In this document: in pieces, positions 30,220 to 38,865 of the stretch
Layout of the letters: each line of letters starts with the position of its first letter
How positions within the stretch are numbered: position 1 is the stretch's first letter
Assembly: GCA_951812615.1 (NCBI GenBank)
Contig: CATOSU010000007.1
Location: 229,751-293,750 of the forward strand
Direction: 5' to 3'
Source of the DNA: an uncultured Paracoccaceae bacterium
Lineage (GTDB): Bacteria; Pseudomonadota; Alphaproteobacteria; Rhodobacterales; Rhodobacteraceae
Length of the DNA: 64,000 nucleotides
Program-made: the position numbers and the translations under genes
The notes under the pieces: model-generated
What the model saw: only the letters and a program-made list of their open reading frames with translations
Databases searched by the model: none
Told to the model about the DNA's origin: nothing

Positions 30220-30341
30220 CCCGCAATCGTGCGGCGTTTTGATCCGGCAGGCAATGCCAAAACGCCGGACCCGCCTGCCCGGCAAAATCTGCGCTTGAAA
30301 GCCCCGCCGAACCACAGTAAACGCGGCCTCCAGACCCCCGC

Positions 30342-30431
30342 GGAGAGGTGCCGGAGTGGTCGAACGGGGCGGTCTCGAAAACCGTTGTGGGTGCAAGCCC
30401 ACCCAGGGTTCGAATCCCTGTCTCTCCGCCA
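30342..30431 (+). tRNA. tRNA-Ser (anticodon CGA)
   Basis: A 90-base cloverleaf with CCA encoded. The acceptor GGAGAGG pairs with TCTCTCC (one G-T pair), the anticodon loop reads CTCGAAA, a long variable arm (GTGGGTGCAAGCCCAC) marks it as serine type, and the T loop is GGTTCGAATCC. It reads UCG codons. Accessory DNA begins directly after its 3' end. Confidence 0.96.
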
Positions 30432-30497
30432 GAAACTTTTGATATTATTGGATTTTCTCAGATCGCCAGTTGAGGCCGTATCGGCCAAACGGACCGC

Positions 30498-30519
30498 CAT
30501 TTGCGTTTCATTTGCGTTT
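30498..30519 (+). repeat. Tandem 11-base repeat upstream of the toxin-antitoxin genes
   Basis: CATTTGCGTTT occurs twice head to tail (30498-30508 and 30509-30519), one helical turn apart and 56 bases before the antitoxin start. It is a plausible operator for autoregulation. Confidence 0.5.
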
Positions 30520-30574
30520 GGACACTTAACGGCCCGTTTACACAACGTTCATCCAACTCTAATAGGACGGGATT

Positions 30575-30754
30575 ATGGCGCAGAAGAAAACATCGTCGAC
30601 CGTCCAGCGCAACGCCAAGAGCGGAAAGTTCACCGTTCGAAGTGCGACCGGAACAACCGTTCGCAGCGCCACGATTACGGCCAAGTCGAAAGTGGCGATC
30701 AAAAGCGCCACCACAACGCACAAGGATGCTTTGAAACGGCTGGCGAAGAAGTAG
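30575..30754 (+). CDS. Small basic protein, putative antitoxin of the Doc toxin
   Basis: 59 residues: short, Lys/Thr/Ser-rich and with an internal repeat (FTVRSATG then TTVRSATI). GGACGGG lies before the ATG, and its TAG stop overlaps the GTG start of the doc gene by one base, the tight order usual for antitoxin before toxin. It shows none of the Phd N-terminal motif that usually partners Doc, so I call it an antitoxin only from position. It belongs to the accessory region behind tRNA-Ser. Confidence 0.65.
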   Translation: MAQKKTSSTVQRNAKSGKFTVRSATGTTVRSATITAKSKVAIKSATTTHKDALKRLAKK

Positions 30755-31137
30755 TGCCGCGCAATTACCGAGTCACACTTGGCGATGCACTGGAAGCCCA
30801 TGAAGAAGCCTTGAAATTGGGTGGCGGACTACGCGGAATATCCAGCTTGGATTCAATTGAAGGTTCGTTGGGACGTCCCTACCATGGGCACCACAAGCGC
30901 ATCTGGGACAAGGCTGCAGCGTTGTTGCACGGGCTTGCGGGGAGCCACGGATTCAACGACGCCAATAAGCGTACCGCTTGGATCGTGACTCTGTTGCTCA
31001 TCGAACGAAGCGGATACGTTCTAGTTCTGGATGAAGATGACCAAATCGACCAAGTCGCAGTCGATGTGGTTACCGGTGACATGCTCCAAGACCAACTTGT
31101 TCAGTGGTTCCGAATACGGTTGGCTAAGCTGGAATGA
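30754..31137 (+). CDS. doc: Doc-type Fic-domain toxin
   Basis: 127 residues from a GTG start. The Doc/Fic loop HGFNDANKR is at residues 65-73 (catalytic His65, phosphate-binding Asn/Lys/Arg), within an all-helical fold, and an inhibitory-type N-terminal segment SLDSIEGSLGRPY matches Doc proteins. Doc of phage P1 phosphorylates EF-Tu and stops translation unless blocked by its antitoxin. It overlaps its upstream partner by one base and the following gene by four (ATGA). The long reading frame upstream of 30754 is a chance opening through the tRNA. Confidence 0.88.
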   Translation: MPRNYRVTLGDALEAHEEALKLGGGLRGISSLDSIEGSLGRPYHGHHKRIWDKAAALLHGLAGSHGFNDANKRTAWIVTLLLIERSGYVLVLDEDDQIDQVAVDVVTGDMLQDQLVQWFRIRLAKLE

Positions 31138-31673
31138 CAGAAACCCCGGACTTTCCACTCCCTGAAATGATCGACGGCGGGCCGACTGAGTATGATGAAG
31201 TCGCAATGACTTACCTGTTAGCGGCTGAAGTTCTGTGGAAGCGCGAACGCGACGATCACCTACCTCTGGTCGCCCCATCCACTCATTTGGCCTGTACGGG
31301 CCTGGAACTATTTCTGAAGGCAAGGTTGCTGGAACGCGGATACGATCACAACCTACTGCGGAATCGCGAAAGGTTCGGCCATAACATCCACAAAATATGG
31401 ATGATGACAGAATTCGCAGCAATGCGACGCCACGCACAGGGCCTTGCGGAAGCCTGTGTCGAAGCCAAACAACAACCGATCCCAGACCCGAAGGTTCAGT
31501 CACTCGATTGGACCATCAATCACTTGGAAAAGTTGTATGGCGGTGAGACGCATTATGCGCTTCGATACCCGCAAGGCACCACCACCACCAAGGTGCCGTA
31601 CGTCCAGCCACTGCTATGGGTGCTGGCTGAACTTATCGGTGATCCGAAGTGGAAAGTTCGACCCGGCAAATAG
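31134..31673 (+). CDS. HEPN-like protein coupled to the Doc cassette
   Basis: 179 residues, not firmly assigned. A helical segment STHLACTGLELFLKARLLERGY (residues ~49-70 in part) followed by FGHNIHKIWMM (81-91) resembles HEPN-domain proteins, which pair a hydrophobic E-LxLKA helix with a GH-(D/N)-L motif. The classic RNase signature RxxxxH occurs loosely as RRHAQG. It starts within the doc stop codon (ATGA), so it is translated together with the toxin. It could be a third toxin-antitoxin component, an effector or a modulator. Confidence 0.5.
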   Translation: MTETPDFPLPEMIDGGPTEYDEVAMTYLLAAEVLWKRERDDHLPLVAPSTHLACTGLELFLKARLLERGYDHNLLRNRERFGHNIHKIWMMTEFAAMRRHAQGLAEACVEAKQQPIPDPKVQSLDWTINHLEKLYGGETHYALRYPQGTTTTKVPYVQPLLWVLAELIGDPKWKVRPGK

Positions 31674-31754
31674 CCTATAGTTCTGGTTTGCTTCGTCTGA
31701 AATCTACTCTGTGAACCATCCAAGTGTTAACCCGGTTCCAATGAGGATCAACGT

Positions 31755-32199
31755 CACGATACTTACGGTTAGTGCCCCGCATCGGTACTCTGGACCTTTC
31801 GGGGGCTTCCCGATCGGTCGTCTTCCTTAGCATCGGGACGACAGGTTCTCCTGTTCCGTAAAAGAGCCTGTTCCAGATTCACGCCGCCTTCGAGCCGGAT
31901 GCCGCATGGGCCGGACTTCAGGGCACCGCCCATGCTCATCCCGGGGTGACCACCACCCCCGGTTCTGACATCAACCATACGCTTTCGGCAGTTCATCGAC
32001 GGTTCGCTTTCGCTCGTCTCTCTGGATCGTACCTGACGGGGTCACGCCCCGTCGTTTCCACAACGCTCACCACCATCGCTCTTTACGACAGCAGCTTGTG
32101 GTGGTTTGGGATCGGCTCCTGATCGCCGAACCCGAGGGGCCTACCCTCATCTCTCTTACAGTTACGTACCTCCTTTCCATGTCGGTACTCAGGACACAC
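31755..32199 (-). mobile_element. 5' fragment of a group II intron (truncated)
   Basis: Read on the minus strand, the sequence begins GTGTG at 32199, the 5' consensus of group II introns, and continues with structured domain I-like RNA: GAGCGAAAGCGAACC, GGAACAGGAGAACC, and a stem around CCCGATGCTAAGG. The 3' half, the reverse transcriptase and domains V-VI are missing; the sequence from 31674 to ~31755 shows nothing I recognise. The short open frame 31769-31996 inside it is not a gene. Its 5' edge lies exactly where a LysR gene fragment begins. Confidence 0.6.
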
Positions 32200-32628
32200 G
32201 ATGATCTTGCAAACTTCCCACTTATCCAATTGCCAACGCGCCCAGAGCTTTGGAATGATTGGTTCGCGTGTGCCGGAACCGAGCGGTTTGGTAGCTTGCG
32301 CGGCCCTAGATTTCAGCACTTCGACATGGTCATTTCTGCGGCGCAAGCAGGCATGGGTGTTGCGATTCTCCCGGCAATTTTCGCCGAGCAAGCCATTTCT
32401 GCGGGATTGCTGCGACAAGTTCATGCAACTTCGCTGCAGGGGAAAACGCCCTATGCCATGATCCGCCCCAAACGGGCGGACAGATGGTACATCGTTGAAT
32501 TCGCTAATATAATGGCTGCAGAAGACCGCCAATGCAAAGTAAGCCCGGCCAGGCGTGGAAAGCCTAATCAGGCATTGTACAAGAGATTGTGCGTTTTTTG
32601 CCAAAGCGCTGCAAAAGAACAATGCTAA
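32200..32628 (+). pseudogene. LysR-family regulator, C-terminal fragment
   Basis: From 32200 the frame encodes a LysR substrate-binding subdomain: FPLIQLPTRPELWNDWF, GPRFQHFDMVISAAQAGMGVA and LPAIFAEQAISAGLLRQ, the GcvA-like C-terminal half. The helix-turn-helix half is absent; its place is taken by the antisense group II intron fragment. Similarity ends near 32520 and a stop follows at 32626. This is a remnant without DNA-binding ability. Confidence 0.75.
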
Positions 32629-32670
32629 TATGCACCGAGTCAAAGCCAAGCTGGCCATGGGGAGTGTAAG

Positions 32671-33627
32671 ATGAGCAAGGGAGACGAAACCGCGAAACGA
32701 AGGTTGACGGGCAACCGTTGGCAGTCCGCGGTCTCTGATACGTTCTTCCCGCTCGACACAACGTTCATCGAGCCGGAAACCTTTCACGGCGACCTCGACA
32801 CGTGGGACCTTGGCATTGTCGGCCTTTCGCAAATGCGGTGTGACGGGATCCTCTACAAACGACGCAAGCGTCATTTTCTGGATGAAGTTGATAGTAGCCT
32901 GCTGATCACGATCCCCAGGCTCGGCGAAGTCGGGTTTAGCCAGAACGCGCGAAAAACAACGTGTTCACCAGGGGCCTTTTTGGTCGAGCGTGGCGATTTG
33001 CCTTATGAATTTTGGCACGAGCAAACAAACGAATTACTTGTGCTCAAAGTGCCTTCGGAAAGTGTGCGGGCGCGGATTGGTCCCACGGACAGGCTGGGTG
33101 CCCTCAGCTTTGACGGAACGCAAGGTATCGCGAACTATTTTCTCGACGTCGTTAAGACGACTGCGGAACATGTTGACCTTCTTGATGAAACGGCGCGGAC
33201 AGCGGCCGGGAAGCATATCTTGGATTTGTTGTGCCTATCGATCCGCAAAGATGATCGCGTTCTTGACAGCAATATGTCGTCAATTCGTGCAGCGCATCTT
33301 CACCGCGCCGAACAGTTTATTCGCAATAACCTGACGCGTGAAGATTTGTCCTCCGGGCTGGTCGCTGAGGCATGCAATGTCTCGTTGCGTTACCTTCAGC
33401 AATTGTTCCTGGACGCGGACAAGTCGATATCCGGGTTCATCCGGGAAAAACGACTGGTGCGGGCGCGAGAAGATCTCAGCGTGAACGATGCACCGACAAC
33501 CGTCGCTGAAATCGCCCATAAATGGGGCTTTTCCGATCAATCACAGTTCAACAAAGCGTACCGTGCACAGTTTGGCTGCACGCCGACAGAAACGCGCAAG
33601 GGTGCGAAGCGACCCCAACAGATCTAG
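32671..33627 (+). CDS. AraC-family transcriptional regulator
   Basis: 318 residues. An N-terminal cupin-like AraC_binding domain of the FeaR type (residues ~35-200) precedes two helix-turn-helix motifs (LVAEACNVSLRYLQQLFLD; IAHKWGFSDQSQFNKAYRAQFG). GGAG precedes the ATG. It lies just upstream of and in the same direction as hyuA-hyuB-liv, so it probably regulates that catabolic operon in response to its substrate. Confidence 0.85.
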   Translation: MSKGDETAKRRLTGNRWQSAVSDTFFPLDTTFIEPETFHGDLDTWDLGIVGLSQMRCDGILYKRRKRHFLDEVDSSLLITIPRLGEVGFSQNARKTTCSPGAFLVERGDLPYEFWHEQTNELLVLKVPSESVRARIGPTDRLGALSFDGTQGIANYFLDVVKTTAEHVDLLDETARTAAGKHILDLLCLSIRKDDRVLDSNMSSIRAAHLHRAEQFIRNNLTREDLSSGLVAEACNVSLRYLQQLFLDADKSISGFIREKRLVRAREDLSVNDAPTTVAEIAHKWGFSDQSQFNKAYRAQFGCTPTETRKGAKRPQQI

Positions 33628-33725
33628 CCACCATAAACACCTGACATCAAACAAAACCTACTGAATTGGGTTGGCGTTTCGCTGGCGCCATTGTGATGCC
33701 TAATTGTTTTTTAGAGGATGCGAGA

Positions 33726-35753
33726 ATGAAGAATACCAGAGTTGCTGTGGATGTCGGAGGCACATTTACCGATGTCTGCATCATGGACGAGATGTCGGGT
33801 GCGATCCGGATCGAAAAAACGGCCTCGACTCCGGACGATCCAATGGTCGCCATTCTGAATGGCATCGAACAGGGCAACATTGATCTAAGCGAAGTTTCGA
33901 TGTTCTCGCATGGAACGACTGTGGCGACGAACGCGCTGATCACGCGGAATTTGGCGCGCTCCGCAATGATCTGCACAGAAGGGTTTCGCGACGTTGTAGA
34001 AATCCGCCGCGCCAACAAAGAGGACCTTTGGGACACATACAAGGATGTCGCCAAGCCTTATATTCCGCGCCGTGACCGCCTTGTCGTCAAGGAATGTGTC
34101 GATGCAAATGGCACTGTTCTGGAGGCGCTTGACGAAGAAGAGGCGCTGCGCGTCGCCCATGTTTTGAAAAAGCGCAACGTGGCGTCCGTCGCGGTCTGTT
34201 TCATGAACTCTTACACCAACGGTGCCAATGAAGAACGGATGCGGGAAATCCTGTTGAGCGTGATGCCGGATGTTCCTGTCTCGATCTCCTCGCAGGTTTT
34301 GCCTGAGATTTTTGAGCATGAGCGGTTTTCAACCACCATGGCGAATGCGGTCGTGTCGCCTTCTGTGGTCAATTATGTTGAGCGTCTTGAGGGTAAGCTG
34401 TCTGATGGCGGCTACGAGCGGGACTTGCTGTTGCTGCATACAGGCGGTGGCGTGATGACGCCTGCAAGTGTGAAAGACTTTGCCGCCCGTTTGGCTGGAT
34501 CCGGTATTGCGGCGGGCGCGATTGCCAGCCGTTTCATCGGGAACCTTTGCGGGTTCGAGAACTCCATTGGGTTCGATATGGGCGGCACCAGTACGGACGT
34601 GTCGCTGGTCTATGAAGGCAAGTCGCGGGTCACGAAAGACTGGTATATTGAATATGGCTATCCGATCCGGTTCCCATCCATCGAGGTTCTGACCATTGGG
34701 GCCGGCGGTGGCTCGCTGGCGTGGAAAGATGAAGGGGGGTCGCTGCGCAATGGCCCTCAATCCGCGGGCGCGTTCCCTGGGCCGGCCTGCTATAAGAATG
34801 GCAACGAAGTCGCGACAAACACGGACGCGAATGTCGTCCTGGGACGTTTGGGTACGTCACTGGCGGGCGGCAAGATTACTCTGGATCCTGCATTGGCTGA
34901 AACATCTGTCCGGGAGTCCGTCGCAGAGCCCTTTGGCATGGAGCTACATGAGGCCGCTGAAGCCATTGTGAGCGTTGCGAATGCGAACATGGCCAATGCT
35001 GTGCGCCTTTTGTCGATCAGTCGCGGGTATGATCCGCGCGATTTTGCCTTGGTCGCATTCGGCGGGGCTGGCGCGTTGCACGGTGCTGCAATTGCCAAAG
35101 AATTGTCGATCCCGACCGTGATCATTCCGCCAAATCCAGGTGTGACTTCCGCTCTGGGCTGTCTTCTGGTGGATATTCAGCATGACTTCTCTGAAAGCTT
35201 CATGGCCTCTGCAGCTGACACAAAGCCCGCAGACATCGAAGCAGCCTTCGGTCGTCTTGAGGCCATGGCCGCAGAGCGTTTGTCCCATGAAGGGGTCGCC
35301 GCAAAGGATATCCTCACTCAGCGCACGGTGGAGATGATGTACCAAGGCCAGTGGCGTTCTTTGGCGGTTCATGCGCCCTCCACAGTCACCGATATTGAGA
35401 CGTTGATCGATGGGTTTCACAATGAGCACCAGCGCGAATTCAACTTCCGCCGCGATGACGCGCCAGTGTCGATCTTCCGTGTGGGGCTGACCGCAACCGG
35501 CGTGGTGCCCAAAGCCGAACTGCAAACCCACGAAGTGAAGAAGAACACGCCCACGACTGACACGACGCGTGAGGTCTGGTTTGAAGGCAAAGCATTCACA
35601 GCCATGATTTTCGAGCGTGATGAATTGACCGCCGGGGCAACATTCAGCGGCCCCGCAGTTGTTGAGCAATTCGATTCAACCACTGTCATCCCGCCGAACA
35701 CGACTGCTGAGGTCGACAAGTACTTGAATATTCTCATTCGCGTTCAGGAGTAA
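33726..35753 (+). CDS. hyuA: Hydantoinase/oxoprolinase subunit A (HyuA)
   Basis: 675 residues with the actin/ASKHA-type ATP site: VDVGGTFTDVCIMD at the N-terminus, FSHGTTVATNALITR, and GFDMGGTSTDVSLV, then FGGAGALHGAAIAKEL. HyuA and HyuB together hydrolyse N-methylhydantoin, 5-oxoproline or related cyclic amides at the cost of ATP. ATG at 33726 has GAGG eight bases upstream. Four bases separate it from hyuB. Codon use and GC are visibly lower than in the flanking core genes. Confidence 0.92.
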   Translation: MKNTRVAVDVGGTFTDVCIMDEMSGAIRIEKTASTPDDPMVAILNGIEQGNIDLSEVSMFSHGTTVATNALITRNLARSAMICTEGFRDVVEIRRANKEDLWDTYKDVAKPYIPRRDRLVVKECVDANGTVLEALDEEEALRVAHVLKKRNVASVAVCFMNSYTNGANEERMREILLSVMPDVPVSISSQVLPEIFEHERFSTTMANAVVSPSVVNYVERLEGKLSDGGYERDLLLLHTGGGVMTPASVKDFAARLAGSGIAAGAIASRFIGNLCGFENSIGFDMGGTSTDVSLVYEGKSRVTKDWYIEYGYPIRFPSIEVLTIGAGGGSLAWKDEGGSLRNGPQSAGAFPGPACYKNGNEVATNTDANVVLGRLGTSLAGGKITLDPALAETSVRESVAEPFGMELHEAAEAIVSVANANMANAVRLLSISRGYDPRDFALVAFGGAGALHGAAIAKELSIPTVIIPPNPGVTSALGCLLVDIQHDFSESFMASAADTKPADIEAAFGRLEAMAAERLSHEGVAAKDILTQRTVEMMYQGQWRSLAVHAPSTVTDIETLIDGFHNEHQREFNFRRDDAPVSIFRVGLTATGVVPKAELQTHEVKKNTPTTDTTREVWFEGKAFTAMIFERDELTAGATFSGPAVVEQFDSTTVIPPNTTAEVDKYLNILIRVQE

Positions 35754-35757
35754 GAAC

Positions 35758-37713
35758 ATGACTGATACCAAAACCTTAGATCCCGTCACGTTCGAAGTTC
35801 TCAAGAACTCCTTTATCACCTCAGTGGATCAGATGGCCGAGCAGATGCTGCGCACCTGTTACTCTTTCGTGATCTACAATCGCGACTTTTCCAATGCGTT
35901 GCATGACGCTGAAGGAAACTCCGTGGCTCAGGGTAATGATGACATCGCGGTGCATGTGGGCACCCTGCACTTTACCTGCAAGGACGTCATTCGTGTCTTC
36001 AAAGGAGACATGATGCCGGGCGACGTTTATGCCATCAACGATCCCTATGCGGGCGGCACTCACTTTAGCGATGTGCGCCTGGTGCGGCCAATTTTCGACG
36101 AGGACGAGTTGATCGGCTTTTCGCAATCCAACGGTCACTGGTCCGATCTGGGCGGCTCTGTGCCCGGCTCGTTTGATGTGACGGCCAAGGATATGTTCCG
36201 TGAGGCGGTTCGTATTACGCCGGTGCGTTTGTTCCGTGCCGGTGATTTTTGCTCGGATGTTGCGAACCTGATTGCAAACAACACGCGCGATCCGGCGTCG
36301 ATCATCGGTGACATCCATTCACAGGCACAGGCCACCCAGGTTGCAGAGCGTGAAATCCTGCGCCTGGTGCGTAAATACGGCCGCGAACAGGTCACGCAAG
36401 GCATGAATGAGGTTCAGGACTATGTTGAACGTGCCGTGCGTCAACGTATTGCTGCCCTGCCGGATGGTACGTGGGAATCTGTCGACTATATTGACCGCGA
36501 CCCTTCAGGTGGCGAGGGCATGATCCCGATCCACATCAAGATGACAATCAAAGGCGACCAAATTCATTACAATTTCGCAGGCAGCCATGCAACGATCGGA
36601 TCGATGTACAATTCCGCACCGGGTGCAACCTTCTCTGCCGTGGTAGCGGGGATGAAGACCTTCTTCCCTGACTTACCCTTGAACAGTGGCTTTTATCGCA
36701 TGATTTCGGTCGAAGCGCCGGAAAACTCAGTGGTCAGCGCGCAATGGCCTGTCGCGGTCACAGGCTTCCTGATGCCATTTGAAAAGATCATGAACTCGGT
36801 CTTTGAGATGTGGTCCGAGATCATGCCGGAACGCGCAATCGCCTGCGCCTTCAATCTGGAATACCTGCTGGCGGGTGGCACGGACAAACGGCGCGAAGAA
36901 GACTCGACCTTTATGTTCTACGAATGGCTGCCGGGTGGATGGGGCGGTCGTCGCGGCAAAGATGGCAGCGATGTCACCACAGCGTGTTTCGGGACGGGGC
37001 TGATGTCACAGCCCAATGAGGGAAACGAGCGGGTCAACCCGACACGCACCTTGGAGTTCCAGATCAAGCAAGACAGCGCAGGTCCGGGTAAATGGCGTGG
37101 CGGAGCGGGTGTGCAGAAGTCCTCGCTTCTGCTGGAAAGCGAAAAATCTGTTATGTCTTATGTTTGCGACCGTGAACGCGCGGTGGTTTGGGGCGTCGAC
37201 GGCGGTCTTCCGTCCATGCCGCATGGCCTGACAATCAAACGCGCAGGTTCGGACACCTCTGAGTGGCTCGGGTCCGTCTTCTCTGACTTCCCGATGTATT
37301 CGGGCGATGAGTTTGCGCGCCCCACCGCTGGCGGCGGCGGTTTTGGTGATCCGCTTGAGCGCACGACGGACATGGTTCTGACAGATGTTGTGGATGAATT
37401 TGTTTCCATCGAAAGGGCTGCGTTGGACTATGGCGTGGTGGTCAAAGAGATCGACGCTGACCTGTGCGAATATGAAGTCGACGAGGCCGAGACCGAGAAA
37501 TTGCGTGCGCATATTCGGGCCAACCGGGTTGCCTGGGCGCGCTCTGACCCGAATGAAGTCGCAAAAATGTACCGCAATGGTGAAATCAATTCGATGGACG
37601 CCGTGCGCCGCTATGCTGTGATCCTGGATTGGGAGACCGGCGAGCCGCTGCCAAAGACGATTGAACAATTCCGGGAGAGCTTTGAGCGGAGAAGCGTCGC
37701 GCATTGGCGCTAA
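35758..37713 (+). CDS. hyuB: Hydantoinase/oxoprolinase subunit B (HyuB)
   Basis: 651 residues of the Hydantoinase_B family: LDPVTFEVLKNSFITSVDQM at the N-terminus, ALHDAEGNSVAQGNDD, NDPYAGGTHFSDV, HWSDLGGSVPGS and PTAGGGGFGDP near the C-terminus. The protein has an extra ~90-residue C-terminal part ending AHWR. It forms the hydrolytic partner of HyuA. The IS630 element begins 59 bases downstream and separates it from the transporter genes. Confidence 0.92.
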   Translation: MTDTKTLDPVTFEVLKNSFITSVDQMAEQMLRTCYSFVIYNRDFSNALHDAEGNSVAQGNDDIAVHVGTLHFTCKDVIRVFKGDMMPGDVYAINDPYAGGTHFSDVRLVRPIFDEDELIGFSQSNGHWSDLGGSVPGSFDVTAKDMFREAVRITPVRLFRAGDFCSDVANLIANNTRDPASIIGDIHSQAQATQVAEREILRLVRKYGREQVTQGMNEVQDYVERAVRQRIAALPDGTWESVDYIDRDPSGGEGMIPIHIKMTIKGDQIHYNFAGSHATIGSMYNSAPGATFSAVVAGMKTFFPDLPLNSGFYRMISVEAPENSVVSAQWPVAVTGFLMPFEKIMNSVFEMWSEIMPERAIACAFNLEYLLAGGTDKRREEDSTFMFYEWLPGGWGGRRGKDGSDVTTACFGTGLMSQPNEGNERVNPTRTLEFQIKQDSAGPGKWRGGAGVQKSSLLLESEKSVMSYVCDRERAVVWGVDGGLPSMPHGLTIKRAGSDTSEWLGSVFSDFPMYSGDEFARPTAGGGGFGDPLERTTDMVLTDVVDEFVSIERAALDYGVVVKEIDADLCEYEVDEAETEKLRAHIRANRVAWARSDPNEVAKMYRNGEINSMDAVRRYAVILDWETGEPLPKTIEQFRESFERRSVAHWR

Positions 37714-37772
37714 TTTCACTCATGGACAAGTGGCCGCTGCATCGGACGGCGGCCACCTGCGAAACAGACCTA

Positions 37773-38825
37773 AAGCATCCGACCTTTAACCTGAGACATA
37801 TCCGGCAGCCTTGAAGTAGTTCCAGCACTCTTCCGGTGAGAAGAGTTCGCAGATTTCAGTGAGGGCTTTGAACATGTCGGTGAAGGTTCGAGCGCCGATC
37901 CTGCGCAGGTGTGCTTTGAGTTTCGAGAAGGCCATCTCGATCGGGTTGAGATCGGGGCTATAGGGCGGCAGAAACAGGAACCAGCATCCGGCTTTGCGCA
38001 TGGCTTTGGCCGCAGCGGCATTCTTGTGCGTCGCGAGGTTGTCTAGGATCACGACGGTACCTGGCTCCAGTTCCGGCACCAGCACCTGCTCGACATAAGC
38101 CGCAAAGGCTTCGCCATCCATCGCGCCCTTGATGACCCAGGGTGCGATCAATGCGTCGGCGCTGAGGCCCGCGATGAAGGTCTGCGTGCCCCATGATCCA
38201 AAGGGCGCATCCATCACCAGCCGCGCGCCCCGTTGTGACCATCCACGCTGGCGGGTCAGGTTGGTTTTGACAGAGGTTTCATCAATGAATACAGCACGAT
38301 CTGGCTGAGCCGAGACGGCAGGCAAGCGGTGTTTGACCCAATGGTCGCGTTGTTTCCTTACCCTCGCGCGGTGTCGTTCAGTCGCGACCAACGTCTTTTT
38401 TTGTACGTGAAGCCCAGCTTGCGCAGGAACCGGCCAATCGCATCAGGGTGCGCCTGAACACCGGTCGCATCCGCAAGAGCGCCGGCAAGTTCAGGCATGG
38501 TCATGTCGCCGTCCTGTTCAATCAGTTCGATCAGAAGCGACCGATGCGGATCAAGCTTGCCCTTGCCGCGAGGACGGCCCTGAGGCGCGGCCCTTGCTTG
38601 TCCGGTTCGCCGGATCGCAAGCCCCCAACGCGCCCCGGTCGCGGGCGAAAGCTTCAGGCGCAACGCCGCCGCGCGTCCGCTCAATCCTTCTTCAACCAAC
38701 TTCTGAAACCGCATCCGCAACGCGTTCGGCAAAGGTGCTGACATGATCCATCCTCCCAAACAGGATGAATCACAGATCGGCACTCAAGGGAATCCCTTGC
38801 GATTCAGGTTTTGAGCCGGACGCTT
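37773..38825 (-). mobile_element. Complete IS630-family insertion sequence
   Basis: A 1053-base element bounded by imperfect ~23-base inverted repeats (AAGCATCCGACC.. at the left, AAGCGTCCGGCT.. at the right) and flanked on both sides by the dinucleotide TA (37771-37772 and 38826-38827), the IS630 target duplication. It carries one transposase in two overlapping frames. It lies between hyuB and the first transporter gene. Confidence 0.88.
37786..38744 (-). CDS. IS630 transposase, made by -1 frameshift of two frames
   Basis: The first frame (38744 to 38358) begins MSAPLPNALRMRF after GGGAGG and encodes the helix-turn-helix part. Near its end a run of seven A (minus strand, 38402-38396) would allow a -1 slip into the second frame (to 37786), giving YKKKTLVATERHRARV as in other IS630 proteins. 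The second frame carries the DDE triad: FIDETSVK, VILDNLATHK and NPIEMAFSKLK. Together about 319 residues. All catalytic residues are present, so it may be active. Confidence 0.88.
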
Positions 38826-38865
38826 TAAGGTCCACATTGGGCCGACAATCAAAAGGGCCAAGTTT

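Noticed and set aside
29575-30753. Long N-terminal extension of the doc reading frame
   Set aside because: It runs through DUF2059 antisense sequence, the tRNA-Ser and the antitoxin gene; Doc similarity begins at the GTG at 30754.
31769-31996. 75-residue open frame on the minus strand
   Set aside because: It lies inside structured group II intron RNA and has no ribosome site or similarity to a protein family.
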